Notes: a model not told the origin generated them from the letters alone. A stretch of 64,000 bases of DNA from Acanthosepion pharaonis (GCA_903632075.3 CAHIKZ030005499.1:3825501-3889500); one strand, 5' to 3'. Counted from the first letter of the stretch, positions 23,176-36,061 are shown. Translations and numbers: made by a program.

Positions 23176-26100
23176 GACAATATGTCATTCTTCTGTAAGA
23201 GCAACACTAATCACAGGATTTGCTTAAGGAGCAAAATGACAAAATATGATAGAAATTAAATTGCAGTCTATTTCCTCATTTTTTGATTAAATAAAAACAA
23301 CTTACATAAAAATTAAAACAAAGAAAAAAACAGCTGAACAAATGCCTACCAGAGGGTTTCTTTTCTTTTTTTTTCAATTAATAAGATGCAGTGTTTTAAA
23401 TCCAAAGGCCATTCTAATAGCCAGATTGACAGTGTGATATTTTTATTATAGGATATACTTTTAGAATTTGCCAGCCTGTTGACTCTTTTTATTTATAACT
23501 TCTTTCCAGCTTTGTATAATAGAGCAATTTTTGTTATGACTGAGTGGGTATTATGGGTGTAAGTTATTTATAGCATCTCAAAAAACCATCAGTACTGATA
23601 GAAAAATATTGTGTCCTCAGTTGTGTGTGTGTATTTGCCTTAAGTATTTCAAATGAATATTTGATAAACATTAGCAGTTATCTATAGGACTCATTGTCTA
23701 TACTTGGCAAACTTTAGTTTACAAACATTACTTATATGGATTCTAATCAAAAACTCAGTTTTAAATGACAATTATTTCTATTCAAAAGATTAATTTATCT
23801 ATTCTCATCAACTGTTGAAAGCTAAAAATTGTCTATAATTTTCAGAAGAGATTTTATTTTTATGATTTTTATTCACTTCAAATTAATGCATTTGGAAATC
23901 TCATTCTTTTCTTGCTCAGTCCCATCTGTAAGATTTCCAGGTGAGAACAAAACAATCAGACACACACACACGCACGCACAAGAAGATGGAGTACAGTTGT
24001 CAGAAAGCCATGTTCTCAATTATTTATTTTCCAATTCCCAATTTGGTTTCCTCATCTGATCTTGTTTCGACTCAAGAAAATAGGCTGGTCATTCAGATTC
24101 TACTTACTGAATAGTTTACTCTTATTAAATATCAATTTTCTCTACAAATGGGATTCTTTAGCTATGAATAGATGCCAGAATTTCCTAAGTGTTCACTTAA
24201 AATTACTTAATGAGAAAATATCTACAATTAATACATGTAAATTGTTCTCTGTATTTATTAAGTGGAAACTGTTGGACTACAGTTTTGCAAAAAATCATTC
24301 TCAGTTTGAAGCAGTGCTATTTTTATTTAAATGTTAGCACCTATTCTTCAGGAAATCTCACTAACAATTATACGTGATTTTTAAGAGCAAAAAATGACAC
24401 GACTATGACTTGTTAAAAATTTATTCATTGATTTATTTCATTATGTAACGTCTTTTATTAATTACTAGCTAATACATATGACCTATAAAATATTGCACAT
24501 GTGTAGTTGGAAAAATCAAATGTAAAACTTGAAAATGCTGTTTTATTAAATTGCAAATTGCACTCAAGAAATAGTTTTACCTACAACTCTCTTAAGTGTG
24601 CCATAAATCTCAGATTTAACACAGTACTGTTCTTAGAACTTTTACTTTTACCACTCTTCATAAAAATAATTAAAGAATGTCAAATCTGTCATAATATTAT
24701 TTCTGTCACATTATAATTAGTAACTTTGTAATGTCTCAGGAATTAAAAAAAAATTCTCATTAACCTTGAACTTGACACTTATTATCTAACAAAGTAATAA
24801 TTTTTTTAATATATAATCTTATTTCCTGTTATTCATGCATAGCATTTACAGGTTTTTGAATTCTTGTATTTTGCAAAATAAGCTACAAAAAGCTCATTGT
24901 TTTAACATACGGAAGCCAGTAAGTTGTAATTGAATCTCTGGTTGGATAAATACTTAAAAACTTCTGTCTCCAGAGATGGACCAAATTCTAACAAGCTGTT
25001 AGGTTTCCTTTTCTTTCAAGAAATGTTTCCCCTTGCCTGTGCAAAGCACATTCTTATGAATTGGTTTTCATTAGGAATTTATTTGTATCTTAGAAAAATA
25101 TACATTTTGTGTCTCTTATTATTCTTTTCTCTGGCTAAACTCTTTATTTTCTTATAAATACAGCCATAATAGATTCATTTACTATTCATTCTGGGTCTTT
25201 TTTTATATTTTAAATGTGTTCTGCCATATGGTACTCCTCTCAGGCTGACTTTAAGAATTTATTCATTTAACCTGGATATTGTGGCTTCTACAAACAAGAC
25301 TAACTTTTCCTTCTGTTTGAATATTATTTGATGTAATTTACCAACTGAAGACATGGTTGGAAAACTCAACCCCATGATCATTAGTCTTATTCATGATTAC
25401 AAAGTCTTCTTGGCTGTAATTGCTACAAAAAATATTTTTTTTATATTGTGTAAAGGATATTGTTTAAATATCTTTGAATAATATTTTTTCTTTAATATAA
25501 ATGATCTATCAGTGAATTTATAGTGACCTATAGATTTTCTAGCATTTTCTAGAAAAAGCAACTTCAGTTTAATTTCTATCTTTGTTCTTTTAAAACTTGA
25601 TTCCAAGTAATTTGCATATTTTAATAACAGTGCATCAATTATAAAAAAGAACAGTATTAAATTGACTAATTACTGTATTTCAAGTATATAAGAATCTTGT
25701 CAAAATTTTGACTTATTACTTGTCATTATTAAATGGCATAGATGTGTTTTATGTTAGGAAAATGATTAACAGATCTAGGGTAATTAAGGGAATGTGTAGG
25801 ATCACTGAAGGTTTTATCTGTTATTATTATTTGCTTAACCCTGTCATAAAATTAGAGACATATTTTGAGTTGTTACTATTATTAGACTTTTTTCCAGTTA
25901 TTATTTTAGTATTCTGCTCTTTTATGGAGTCAATCTCTTCTTTTTCTTGAAATAGCTTTAAACAGACTGTTATTGTCATAAAAAAGATGATGCAACCTGT
26001 CATCACTAGTGCAAGGGAGATAATACTAAACAGCAAGCATTAGACAACAGACAAAAATTGTACAAATATAATTGATGTTTTATATATATATATATAAAAT

Positions 26101-27586
26101 ATTAGTTTTTTTTTATAATAGAATGGGATTGTGGGTGACAAACTTTGAAATTATTTTTAAAAAGTGAGAAAATAGATAGATTAGACTCTAAAAAACTGAT
26201 GAACAGTTTATAGTTTTGATTAAATCCACTGTTTGTTGAGAATAAAAAATTTTAAAAGCTAAATATGGACTAGATTAAATATTTGATTTATAGTTTAAAT
26301 ATAAAACCATTGATTATTTATTCTTTAAAATAAAACCATTAATTTTTTTTTATTCTTTAAACATAAATTCTAAACATGGGTAATTATTTCTAACTTGTCT
26401 GTGTTAAGAAATCAAAATCTTGTTTTGAGGCTGAGAAAAATAAATTTAAAAAAAGATAAAATACCAAAAGTGTAAAGGTAATATCAGAGAAGCAAAATTG
26501 TACTTTTATTTCCTTAAGGCAGCATGCATTAAGGCCAAATACAGATTGTTTTCCATTGAGTATAAAGTATTAATTTATTTTCATTTAGTAGTGATTATTT
26601 TTTATTTTTTAAGCAGATATCAGGAATATTCCCTTTATTTAAATATACATATATTCCTGACAGTTGGGCTAACCATCTTTCACTGGTCCCAGTCAAAGTT
26701 GACTATGGGATTAATGGCTTTTTGCTGCTATTGCCTGGACAGACAAGGTAGTTATTGAAGAATAATTTACTCAATCATAATGGCATATTATTGATGGGAT
26801 CAATCAAGGAAGGAGTTCATTCATGCCTTTCCTAAGGGCAGTAGTATAAAAGGTACATACTCAGCTGAAATTTTACCTCTGGTTGTATATTTCATTTTGT
26901 GCTGGCCATCATTACTATTCTACACCACCATTGTTGCATTAACAAAGAAATTTATATTTCCTGATTGCTACATATGCAACTATATAAAAAAAGACAATTT
27001 CTTTGAAAATTAAATATTGCACTACCTACTATCTAGCCCAATGTTTTAACTACTGAATTATTTCTCCATACTTGTAATAAATAAGTTCCTGTTGAAAAAA
27101 AAGGTTCTTTTTAATGAATTAAAATTTTTTTTTCATTCTGTTGTTATTTCCTGACTTTAACAAAAACAGACACAGCTTGTCTCATTTCCCAAAAGATGTT
27201 TTTTTTTTATTTTCTTAGCTATTTTTTTATCACTGAGTTTGTATACTTGTTTTGAAAAATAATTAATTTACAACAAACTGAATTTTTCTTATGCCTTTTT
27301 GAAACCATTAATTAATTTGTCTTTTTCTTCCTTTACTTCAAAGTGAAAGAGAAGCAGTTTTTGAAATGGACATTTTTAGTCAAAATTTTTCTTTTCTTTT
27401 CATTTGAAAAGATGAAACTGAATTTGGGACATTTTCCAATGTGTCTGCTAAAGAACTCATTCTTAGAAAAATAAAAATAAGATTGTTTTTAGCAAATTTA
27501 CTTCATTTATATATTTGGCAATAAGGAGTTAAAGAATGTGTGTGTGTGTACATTGAGGTCAAAGTTCAGCTGATTTTAGTTATCCA

Positions 27587-27644
27587 AAGCATTTGACCTG
27601 TTCATATGCATTATTAATAATGTATATGAACAGGTCAAATGCTT
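27587..27644. repeat. 58-bp near-perfect palindrome
   Basis: Two 29-base arms differ at a single position and meet at ATTAAT with no spacer. The arms contain CATTTGACCTGTTCATAT. It would form a long cruciform. A frame from 27593 begins inside it and is not a gene. Confidence 0.85.
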
Positions 27645-28279
27645 CAGATAGAAAGTTGTCAATTTCTGATAATCTTAATAAAGTGAACAGGAAAATATTC
27701 AACTGTTTAAAATCTTTTGCAGTTTATAAAATCAAAGTTCAAAATCTGATGTCACATATATACTTGGTTCAAAATCTTGTGTAGGTATGGCCCTAGTTGA
27801 AGTGAAAGGAGACATTGTAGAGTATGATTTTTGATTTTCACAATTTGTCTTGTGCACTAGTTTCTACATAGTGACAAAAAGTGAACTTGTTCATGGAATA
27901 CTTGCTATAAATCTTTACATTATAATTACTCTTTTCTCATGCATGTGATATCAATAATCTTTTTGTAGGGAATAATTAGACATTCATATTTCTTTGTGGG
28001 TTCTTATTAAACACCAATAAAACAAATATAGATAATAACTTAATAAATTCTAACCTTGGAAGTTTTGTGAAAACAGTAAGAATTGGAAGCAATGTTAATT
28101 AAATCTCAGATGTAAAACCATGCATGAGGCTAGTGAGATAAACAAAATGTAGGAAAAATGTAAAGCAAGAACTTTTGTTCTAGCGATCAGTCTAGTACTG
28201 GAAAACCATGATCTGCTGGTAGTAAAAATAGTTAAAAAATTTTAGCATTTGGAATAATATATCAGTTAAAAAAGATTAC

Positions 28280-28280
<1 letters not shown>

Positions 28281-28342
<62 letters not shown>
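28281..28342. repeat. (AT)n microsatellite
   Basis: About 30 uninterrupted AT units lying directly against the left edge of the SINE-like element at 28345. A matching TG/AT tract lies against the right edge. Confidence 0.95.
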
Positions 28343-28344
<2 letters not shown>

Positions 28345-28346
<2 letters not shown>

Positions 28347-28796
28347 ACTGGCCACTCATATTCGAGGATACCCAACTATTAGGTAGCTAGCCAATCCCTA
28401 TTGCAGACGCTCATTCAGGCACATTTGTGTTTGTTCAACACCCACTGAGCCCACCAGTGGTTTATACTGCAACTATGCTGAACAGACCTTAGTTACAGTT
28501 TCTGAGAGAGAGAGAGCATGTTATCTTGCATGATCAACAATCTGAACAAGGCCAGCACACTCAAACCCTCGGTCACAATGACTTGTGACTTCATGCTAGC
28601 ACAGCTATTGATGGCCCCCAATGGTTCTGTCTACCCTATTTTACTCATAAGGCTTGGGTCAACCTGTGGTATGGTTTTCAGGCATTTTCCAAAGGTACTT
28701 CAAAATGAGATCACCCCCTCCAGATCGATAACATCAGGAAGTCTACTTCCTGACAAATCAACCATGGTGAGATTTGAACCTCGGTCTCATGGTCAG
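28345..28796 (-). mobile_element. tRNA-related SINE, copy 1 (about 450 bp)
   Basis: Aligns over its whole length with 43851-44278. Shared marks are GTGGTTTATACTGCAACTAT, GACTTGTGACTTCATGCTAG, TTTTACTCA-AAGGCTTGGGT and a final antisense B box (GATTTGAACCTC, 28771-28782). The A box end seen in copy 2 is replaced here by a TG/AT microsatellite. A GAGAGAGAGAG patch interrupts it at 28505-28515. The open frame 28518-28862 runs through it and is not a gene. Orientation is given by the B box. Confidence 0.65.
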
Positions 28797-28803
28797 AAAT
28801 ATA

Positions 28804-28874
<71 letters not shown>
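28804..28874. repeat. (TG)n-(AT)n-(AG)n microsatellite
   Basis: Compound tract of TG, AT and AG units at the right edge of the SINE copy, running up to the mariner fragment that begins near 28876. Confidence 0.95.
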
Positions 28875-28875
28875 G

Positions 28876-29262
28876 TTGCGATGGATAAATTCTCTAAATT
28901 ACACAAAATGAATATAACACTGACATTTCATTTTAACGGATATATTTACCAAAAATATCTTGAACTACTAAAGAGTAAATTTTTTCAATAAAATTGCAAT
29001 TGGCTTCAATCTGCCTCCAGACAACTCTGGAATCACCTGCAACTCTTCTGGACAGTCTCCTTCTTTAAGTTGGTAAATGCTGCCATAATCCTTGCCTTCA
29101 GTTCATCTTTGGTTTTACAAGGTGTTTTGTTGGTCTCTCACTCAACTGCACCCCACACATAATAATCAAGACTGGGGAGTTAGGTGGCCATATGTAAGGG
29201 GCGATGTAGTCACAGAAATTGTCTGATGGCCATGACTGGGTTCTCCTGCTCATGTGGCATAG
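28876..29262 (-). pseudogene. mariner-type transposase C-terminal fragment (DYYVWG type)
   Basis: On the - strand the translation runs, with stops and frame shifts, 'IWPPNSP' (near 29200), 'LDYYVWGAVE' (near 29165), 'ETNKTPCKTKDELKA' (29145-29090), then 'IMAAFTNLKKE', ending near 28970 in a block matching 'RFRSRLEAV..ANG.FIE'. These are the catalytic C-terminus of a DD37D-like mariner. The end 'TTGCGATGGATAAATT' at 28875-28890 matches the terminal repeat of the element at 54359. The N-terminal half is missing. Confidence 0.65.
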
Positions 29263-29920
29263 TACAACCCCTTTGACCTTAAAATATAGTTATTTCATTT
29301 TCATGAACAATTTGGAATATAAATATGATGTGTGAAAATAATGCAGATTTTAATGAACAAAAATAGAAATAATCCACAGGTAACAATAAATACTGAATAG
29401 GAATGATAGCCACATATCATTTGACATTTAATGTAAAAGACATAGTTGCTATTCTGAATATTGCAAAGTATGAAGATAAGTTTTTATATATTTTTCCTGT
29501 TTTTTTTTATTATGAAAAATCTTCTGTGCTTTTATTAAAAAGAAAAATGGTATTTTGGAAATAGACAAAAAGCAGAGAGTTTAATTAACTAGTCTGTTAA
29601 AACTTAACCATGTGTTGAACACACCAGGAAATAATAAAACAAAACAGAAAAGACATTATAAAGAGAAGAAATGAGAAAATAAATGAAATGACTGTGGCAA
29701 GTTACATGTTCCTTTCTCTGCCAACATAAATAAACAAATTTAAGAAAAAAAGGATTTGATGATATATTTTAGGAACAGGCATTTTCCTAGTTCATATTTT
29801 ACTTTCCTCTTCATTAGACAAGATCTCCAAATCCTCTTTTAAATGGTGGGTCACACTAATTGTTTTTATTTTTAATAAAATTTGTTTCAGTTTCTACTTA
29901 GCAATTAAAATTTGTACAAG
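29263..29920. other. AT-rich stretch, nothing recognised
   Basis: No repeat, frame or RNA structure could be supported here. Confidence 0.5.
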
Positions 29921-30036
29921 GGGGTACTGAAAGTTTCATGGCACAAATTACTTCCTAAAATCAGTACTTCAATGATCAAACATTAGAATAATGATTTTGG
30001 GAAGTGGGTTGGGTTTGATAACTTTTCAGCATCTCA
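29921..30036. mobile_element. MITE-like element, copy 1 (about 116 bp)
   Basis: Starts GGGGTACTGAAAGTTTC and ends in the inverted form AACTTTTCAGCATCTC. The same paired ends, GAGGTGCTGAAAAGTTC and its inverse, bound the element at 37771-37853. Ends of the type GGTGCTGAAAAGTT are seen on mariner-derived MITEs. No coding. Confidence 0.55.
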
Positions 30037-30150
30037 TTGTATATGCATTTGTATCTTTGTGCCTGCACAATCATATATAAATAGGTACTTTAATAAAGTT
30101 CACAGCCTAATGATAAACAAAACCTTTTATTTTACTACATAACAAATGTT

Positions 30151-30151
<1 letters not shown>

Positions 30152-30184
<33 letters not shown>
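30152..30184. repeat. (AT)n microsatellite
   Basis: About 16 TA units at the left edge of the CpG-richer segment 30185-30587. Confidence 0.9.
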
Positions 30185-30189
<5 letters not shown>

Positions 30190-30582
30190 CTGTTATTGAT
30201 AAGAATTAACTCTCTGACCACTTAACGAAGGAAAATAGTCTAGCCACTCCCACAATAACGAATTCTGTAACGGACCATGCCTAAAAACACACGTAAACCA
30301 AGAGATAGCTTATTCCTAAAATTTCGCTTGAAGATGAAACGGGACTAAACACCACAATTCAACTTAATTTTAACAATTATTTGGATGATTTCGGCTCTCG
30401 TTTTTAAAACATGAGAACTCTTATGTAGCGAAGGAATCATATTTTTAAACAAAAAATATTATTATAATATAAGCTCTACTTCTGTATGGAGCACTATCTT
30501 CTTAAAAATAAAAACAAAAATACTAAGGAACCCTGGATTATGCACCCAACATGTTCTTTTCTATTTTCTGCATACCTACGCA

Positions 30583-30587
<5 letters not shown>
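30185..30587. repeat. Segment flanked on both sides by (AT)n, possible inserted element
   Basis: About 400 bases bounded by (TA)n at 30152-30184 and 30588-30622. It keeps several CpG sites (AACGAAGG, AACGAATTC, AACGGACC, TTTCGCTTG, TTTCGGCTC) in a region otherwise poor in CpG, so it may be a younger insertion. No terminal repeats or coding were recognised. Confidence 0.35.

Positions 30588-30622
<35 letters not shown>
30588..30622. repeat. (AT)n microsatellite
   Basis: About 17 TA units. It gives rise to the Tyr-Ile run in the frame 30486-30692, which is not a protein. Confidence 0.9.
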
Positions 30623-30625
<3 letters not shown>

Positions 30626-31488
30626 CAATATATCTTCCTTGTCAATGTGCTTAATTCTATATGACCTCCTGATTATAGGGTATATTAATTAACTAGCATA
30701 TATCATTGCAACAAATGGAAGAGTTAATCATAATTATGATAATTTCTCAAGTTCCATCACCTAAATGGGAATTTTTAATTGTTGTCATTTTCTGTAATTC
30801 TTTTTAATGTTTGTAGCTCCTATCTGTTTTATTTTTTGGATTAACCTTTAATATTCTGGAGGTGATTTTGCTTGCAAAGCAAAAATTTTATCCTGCCATG
30901 CAAGTGACTCAGATGAATGTGTTTAAATTTTGTAGTTGTGTTGTCATATACGGCTATGGCAACAGAAAATGACTATGACTGAAATTAAGTAACACAATAG
31001 AGGAGCCTTTAAAAACAATGCAGTGGAAATGAAAGTAGTGAATAATGGAGAGTGTTAAAGGTTATGACAAGAATGGATATGGAGTTCATTTTCATTGCTC
31101 TATGCTTCAAATAAAGTTAACTTAAATTTTGTATAAGAAGTGTTTGAGAATTGTTAAACTATTTCAGATACAATACTCATTATAACATTATCTCTCATTT
31201 TATAAAATGATAAATTATAAATTTGGTTGTTTTTTTTAAATCATTTTTATTTCATCATAAACTAGTGAATATATTAGTTGCTAAAGAGAAATTTAGGTGA
31301 AACTTTTGATCTAAAAAAATGCAGTTGAATAAATAAATATAGGTATATATCAATTTGTATTAAACACAATCAGTTTCTAGTTCCTTCTTTTCAATTACTT
31401 TCTGTAATTTTCTCTGTTTTATGTTTTCTTTGTGTTTTCTATTTTTATTTCTACTTTTTATCTGCTTAAACTAATCTATCAATTGACA
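30623..31488. other. AT-rich stretch, nothing recognised
   Basis: No supportable feature between the (AT)n tract and the SINE-like head. Confidence 0.5.
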
Positions 31489-31552
31489 TGCTTAGTTGGT
31501 GAAGATGTAAAGTTCCCACCGGCAACACTGGTTGATGTTTCAAGTCCAGGTA
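31489..31552 (+). mobile_element. tRNA-like SINE head
   Basis: TGCTTAGTTGG (31489-31499) is A-box-like and GTTTCAAGTCC (31537-31547) is B-box-like, at roughly tRNA spacing and on the same strand. The cloverleaf is degenerate. Probably an old SINE. Confidence 0.4.
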
Positions 31553-31859
31553 AAAAAACTAGAATTTTGAATGCTTCTCTTGCCTCTGATGTATCCTGTG
31601 ATTGTTAAATTTGCCAAGCTTTCTTTTCTTATTATGATTACCAAAAATGTCATCTGTCATTTTCTGATTGTTATCAGCAGCTTCTTTGTAGTTCCTATTA
31701 TTAGAACTTCCTTATTTGTCACGTGCTTTGTCTATGGTAATCCTAACATTCTTCAGTAGAACCACATTTCAAGTCTTTTTATTTAATTTCATTAAATTGT
31801 CCAGCTTTCACTGCTATATAAAATGTAGATTATTTTATTTTTTGATCCATTTTTTTAAT

Positions 31860-32260
31860 CATTTCATCCAAGCAAGGTGATAAAGTCACTAAGACACAAG
31901 TGTGAAAGAATATAAGAAGAAAAACATTATTAATGAGTGAGAACAATAAAAGAAGAGGAATTAAGAAGACAGTAGATAATGATTGACATTGCATTTACAT
32001 TTTTGTAGATCAAAATTAACTGGAAAGCAAGAAGTTGGAAATGAGTTTCACAAATGAGAAATGCAAGAAAAAAAACCTGTTCGTATAGAATTTAGTTACC
32101 TCTAGCCATTTCCACTGTAAAATAATGAGACTTTGCTTCCAGTCAAGTACTGCACTTAAATTCATAAAGTCTAGGTACCATAGAGAAAAGTTACATCATA
32201 GTAGTGGGAAAGTGACTGAAGCTGAGATGTCAGGTCAGGACCAATAACATTGCAGATTCT
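31860..32260 (-). pseudogene. LINE ORF2 C-terminal fragment, copy 1
   Basis: On the - strand the translation includes 'CISHL*NSFPTSCFP' and 'VNFDLQKCKCNVNHYLL'. This matches the conserved end of many non-LTR ORF2 proteins: Phe-Phe-x-Arg-Thr-x-x-Leu-Trp-Asn-x-Leu-Pro, Cys-Phe-Pro, then Tyr-Asp-Leu-x-x-Phe-Lys. Aligns at DNA level with 63605-63860 (shared AAGCAAGG..ATAAAG.CACTAAGA and AATTAAGAAGACAG) and with 46945-47205 (shared GAGAA.TGCAAGAAAA, AC.TAC.TACCAT and GTGGGAAAGTGAC). No endonuclease or RT core is present. Confidence 0.6.
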
Positions 32261-33309
32261 TCTTTGGATTTTATCAAGAATCAATGAATACATTTTGTAC
32301 CTTACTCAATTTCTGTAAAATATCTTGCATTATTGCCATGTGTCTTTTGAATTTTTGTTGCTCTATGCATCTGTTATAAAACTGGCCTAATAAATTTCTC
32401 CACTTATTTAATTTTGACATCTCCAATGTTTAACTCACATTTTGGGCTCCCTATTTTTGCTCACCACTATGTATTCCATCATCTTATAGTTAATGGTCAG
32501 TCCTTTATTATTGTTTTCCTTGATTACCTTCTGAATTTGCCATCAGCACTTGCATCTATATAGTGTATATTGTTAAGTTTATTTTCACTGTTAATAAGTC
32601 CTAGTAGGTTCTCAAATTTACTTAGTATCATCTTGCTGTACAGGTTATATAAATCTGATAAGAAAACATCACTCCTCTTTCTATTTTAGTATACTCAACT
32701 TATTGTCTATTTGCATACAAACCATTTGTTCCCAATACAAATTGTAGATTATTTGTAGATTCCTTCTGTGTAGAAAAGAAAAAAGCATTTTTGCAAAGTT
32801 ATCTTACTGTTGGGTTTTTCTGTATATTTTGCGTCTATATATTTTTGCACACACTGTGTCAGATTTTAATGTGTCAATGTTTTGACTTAAACTTTTCAGG
32901 ATATTCATAATTTATATGAGAAATATATTGTGTGAATTGCAGCTTACAATGTCTATCCTTATTAAAAATATTGATAACTTGTTTTGAGGATATCATGTTT
33001 TATTCTGTAAATCAACAAAGTGCAACATAACTTTTTAAATAAATTCAAAACATAAAACTGATTAACACACTATTCTGTGTATCTGAATAAATTATTTATC
33101 TTTACATGTTTATATGTTCTCCTTGACATTCTATAGCCTTCATTAATCTTTCAATAACTGAATTTCCTAACTTTTTTTATACTGTTTTAACTTTGATTTG
33201 CAAAGATCTTCTTGCAAATTTGCTTAGTCAAGTCATGCTGAAAACACTGGTTCTTGTTCAATCACTAAAGTTAAGCCCAGTCAGTAAATCAACAAAGAGT
33301 TGATAAGTC
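32261..33309. other. AT-rich stretch, nothing recognised
   Basis: No supportable feature. The sequence is T-rich on the + strand. Confidence 0.5.
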
Positions 33310-33600
33310 ATAAAAGCAAACAAATTAATCTTGAAAATTGTTTTCTATTCTTTTAATGATGGGCAACAATTTTTCTATTGGATTAATATCTGAAGAGCCT
33401 GGTAACCATTCTATTAAAAAAAATCTTTGAAATCTTTTTTTGGCAAAATAGGCATTAGTTAGCTTTGGAAAGTATAAATGAATATTGTCTTGCATAAATA
33501 TACTCTTTAGCTTAAAGTATCTTGTTTTATGACTTGTACAACTAAAAAGATGTTTCCACTGTTGTCTTATATTGTGTTGGTTGACTATTTCCATGAAGGT
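33310..33600 (-). pseudogene. Tc1-type transposase C-terminal fragment
   Basis: The - strand frame 33325-33594 contains 'FMQDNIHLYFPKLTNAYF', corresponding to the second catalytic Asp block (QQDN.PKHT) of Tc1 transposases. It then reads 'IEWLPGSSDINPIEKLLPI', corresponding to the 'EWP.QSPDLNPIENLW' block with the final Glu (DD34E type). The first catalytic region is not readable. Weak similarity may extend to about 34020, but stops and frame changes are frequent. Diverged and inactive. Confidence 0.6.
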
Positions 33601-34984
33601 CCTGTCTAAACTGGTCTACAATGTAACTCTAAATTAATTACTGCAAATTATTGTTAAGAAATCACTTTTCATATAGTCTTTCATTCAAGTTGCACATTTC
33701 TCTTTATTATGTTTCTTTAAGGTTGTCATAATTTGGTTGCTTTTGTGCCTTCAACTAATGTTCTTCTTATTTTACATCTTTTCTATCTGTTTACATTTGC
33801 AATATCAAATATATACTTGCTTATTGACCATTTAATTTTTTTTTTTCAAATATCTTTTTGTGACATTCTTAAAGCCATTTTTTGTTCTTTTCTTGCCAGT
33901 TTCTTATTTTGATCATTCTATTATCTCTACAACTTTTTTGCAATTTCTTATGTGTTCCCATTACTCAATAACTTTTTTGTTTCTCTTTTGACGTCATATC
34001 ATTCTTTTGACCCATGGCAATTTTTATAATCTAAAAATTAAAAAATAAATATTAATAATTATATACACACATACATACACAAAAAACAGGAAAAAAATCA
34101 ACTTAACACTAATAACTAGTGCATAAAGTATAGTATAAAGATAAGGAAAAATTATGAAACCTCCTGACGAGTGGACTGAATGATTACACAAATGTTTGTC
34201 TATAGAACTCTGGAATGAAGGTGTTGAATATAGCATCAATCAGCTAAATGAAAAATTTTATTTGTATAAATCCATTATATGTACAACAGGATGAACAACC
34301 CTAAAGTTGCATAATAAAATCTCATATCACTAAGTAAGTTATTGTAAATATTTTTAACAAAAATAAATATGATAAGCTGAAACTGACATGGCTTATTTAT
34401 CATATAAATATATCCTGAAAATTTTATCAACACGAGTTAATACCAGTTTTATTGTGGAAATTTAGACTTGCATAATAACATCTAAAGTAGTGTTATGTTA
34501 ACCAGCATAAAAAGACTATATATACTTATCTTGACAATTGCCAAAACTATTATTCATTATTTTATCTGCTTTTCTCACAGATTTTATGTATAATATGTAT
34601 ATTATGTATGGCTGCTTTGATTGTTACAACAACACTGATGATTTATTAAGAACATGTAACCCTACTGAGGACAATCACCACTGTCTGATCTGATAAACAC
34701 TTGCCAAAAATAAAGATTCATTTGTTCCTATTTTATGGCTTGTATATTAAAAGTTAAAGTACATTCTTAGCTCATCTCTTTGCTATATTTGAAGCACCTC
34801 CATAAAGATTCACTTTTATATAGTTATCTATTTCCCTATCTAAGATTATTTTAATTCTTTAAGAGATTCTTTAAATGTATAATCTTAGGTGTTGGCAAAA
34901 GTTTTCAGAGTCTTTTTTAAAAATTAGTTAATTAATAATAACTAGTACACAAAACATTAATCAGCCAAATATTTTACTAAACTT

Positions 34985-35840
34985 TATATGTGGTAATGTT
35001 CTGGAAATTTTAAAAATCCTTCTTGATAAAATTATTCTAGTTTTGACAATAATGTTGTCAATGAAATTTTAAACATTGAAAACATCTGTAGATTTTTGAT
35101 CATATAAAAAATACTGCATTGATTGAAACATATGATAACCTGTGATTCCATGTCTGGTGAATATTCCACTTGAGGAAGAATTTCCAATCTTAAATCATTT
35201 TTTTTGTGAACAGACTGTAAATGGTTTTTATTCTTCAACTTTAAAACTCAATCTTGAAAGGTTCATTGTAACACTCTGCACTAACAGTTTCAACAATTCA
35301 TGATACTGTATGCCTTTCAGAGTAATAACATTTTGCAAAAAAAAAAGGTTACTGTTAATGCTTCAGAATGGCTTGGTCCCATCCTTGTGTTTTCAAGATT
35401 TCAGCTTATTGTAGTGATCCAACTTTTTTTGTCTATAGTGAAAATATTCCCAAAGAAAATTTGTTTTCATGTTTAACAAGAAGTGAAATGTAGATGGTCT
35501 CATGTTTTGCTCTGACAATGCATATAGAACATATTTTCCCATTTTTAAAAACTTTCCCATACATTGCAAACATCTTACAATTGTTCAGTGATTGGCACCA
35601 CTTTTATCAGCCAATTCCAATGTTGATTGAGTGTGGTTATCATCCCTCAAAAATTTTCAAATCCTCATTTCTAAATTCTTATCATTTACCAGTGTATAAT
35701 TATCCTCCAAGTTAAATTCACTTTTCTTGAACTTTGCAAGCCATTTACAATATATACTGCCTCCAACCAAACCATTTCCATAGACTTCATCATCTTCATT
35801 GTTTCTGCTGTTCTAATGTCCAATTTGAAAAAGGAACAAC
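34985..35840 (-). pseudogene. mariner transposase pseudogene, nearly full-length
   Basis: Reading the - strand from about 35830 downwards, with stops and shifts, gives mariner blocks in the right order. These are 'KWLAKFKKSEFNLED' (DNA-binding region, near 35725), 'QSTLELADKSGAN' (second helix-turn-helix, near 35620), 'NFLWEYFHYRQKKLDH' (first catalytic region, near 35460), 'MGPSHSEAL', then 'YSPDM' (near 35155) and 'YHMFQSMQYFLYDQK' (the Tyr-His-Leu-Phe block after the last Asp, near 35120). Ends near 34985. DD34D-type and SETMAR-like by block content. No complete terminal repeats identified. Confidence 0.6.
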
Positions 35841-35997
35841 ATGGCGTGTTGAATAGGTATTATGTCTGCAACTATTTTACTTTACTTTTCTTTTTTTCCT
35901 TTAACACAGGATAAATTAACACTGAATACAGAACACTCAGAACCAGTTTTCATCTGCAAGTCTCTAGCTTTCAAAAAAGAGTGTGCCAGGAAATTTT

Positions 35998-36061
<64 letters not shown>

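Larger units (their letters stand above)
21806..28280. other. AT-rich intronic stretch with few marks
   Basis: Apart from the 12-base minisatellite at 23130, a CA run (23960-23978), a short (TA)n at 26082-26096 and the palindrome at 27587, I see nothing supportable. Short frames are typical of AT-rich DNA and lack domains. Confidence 0.5.
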
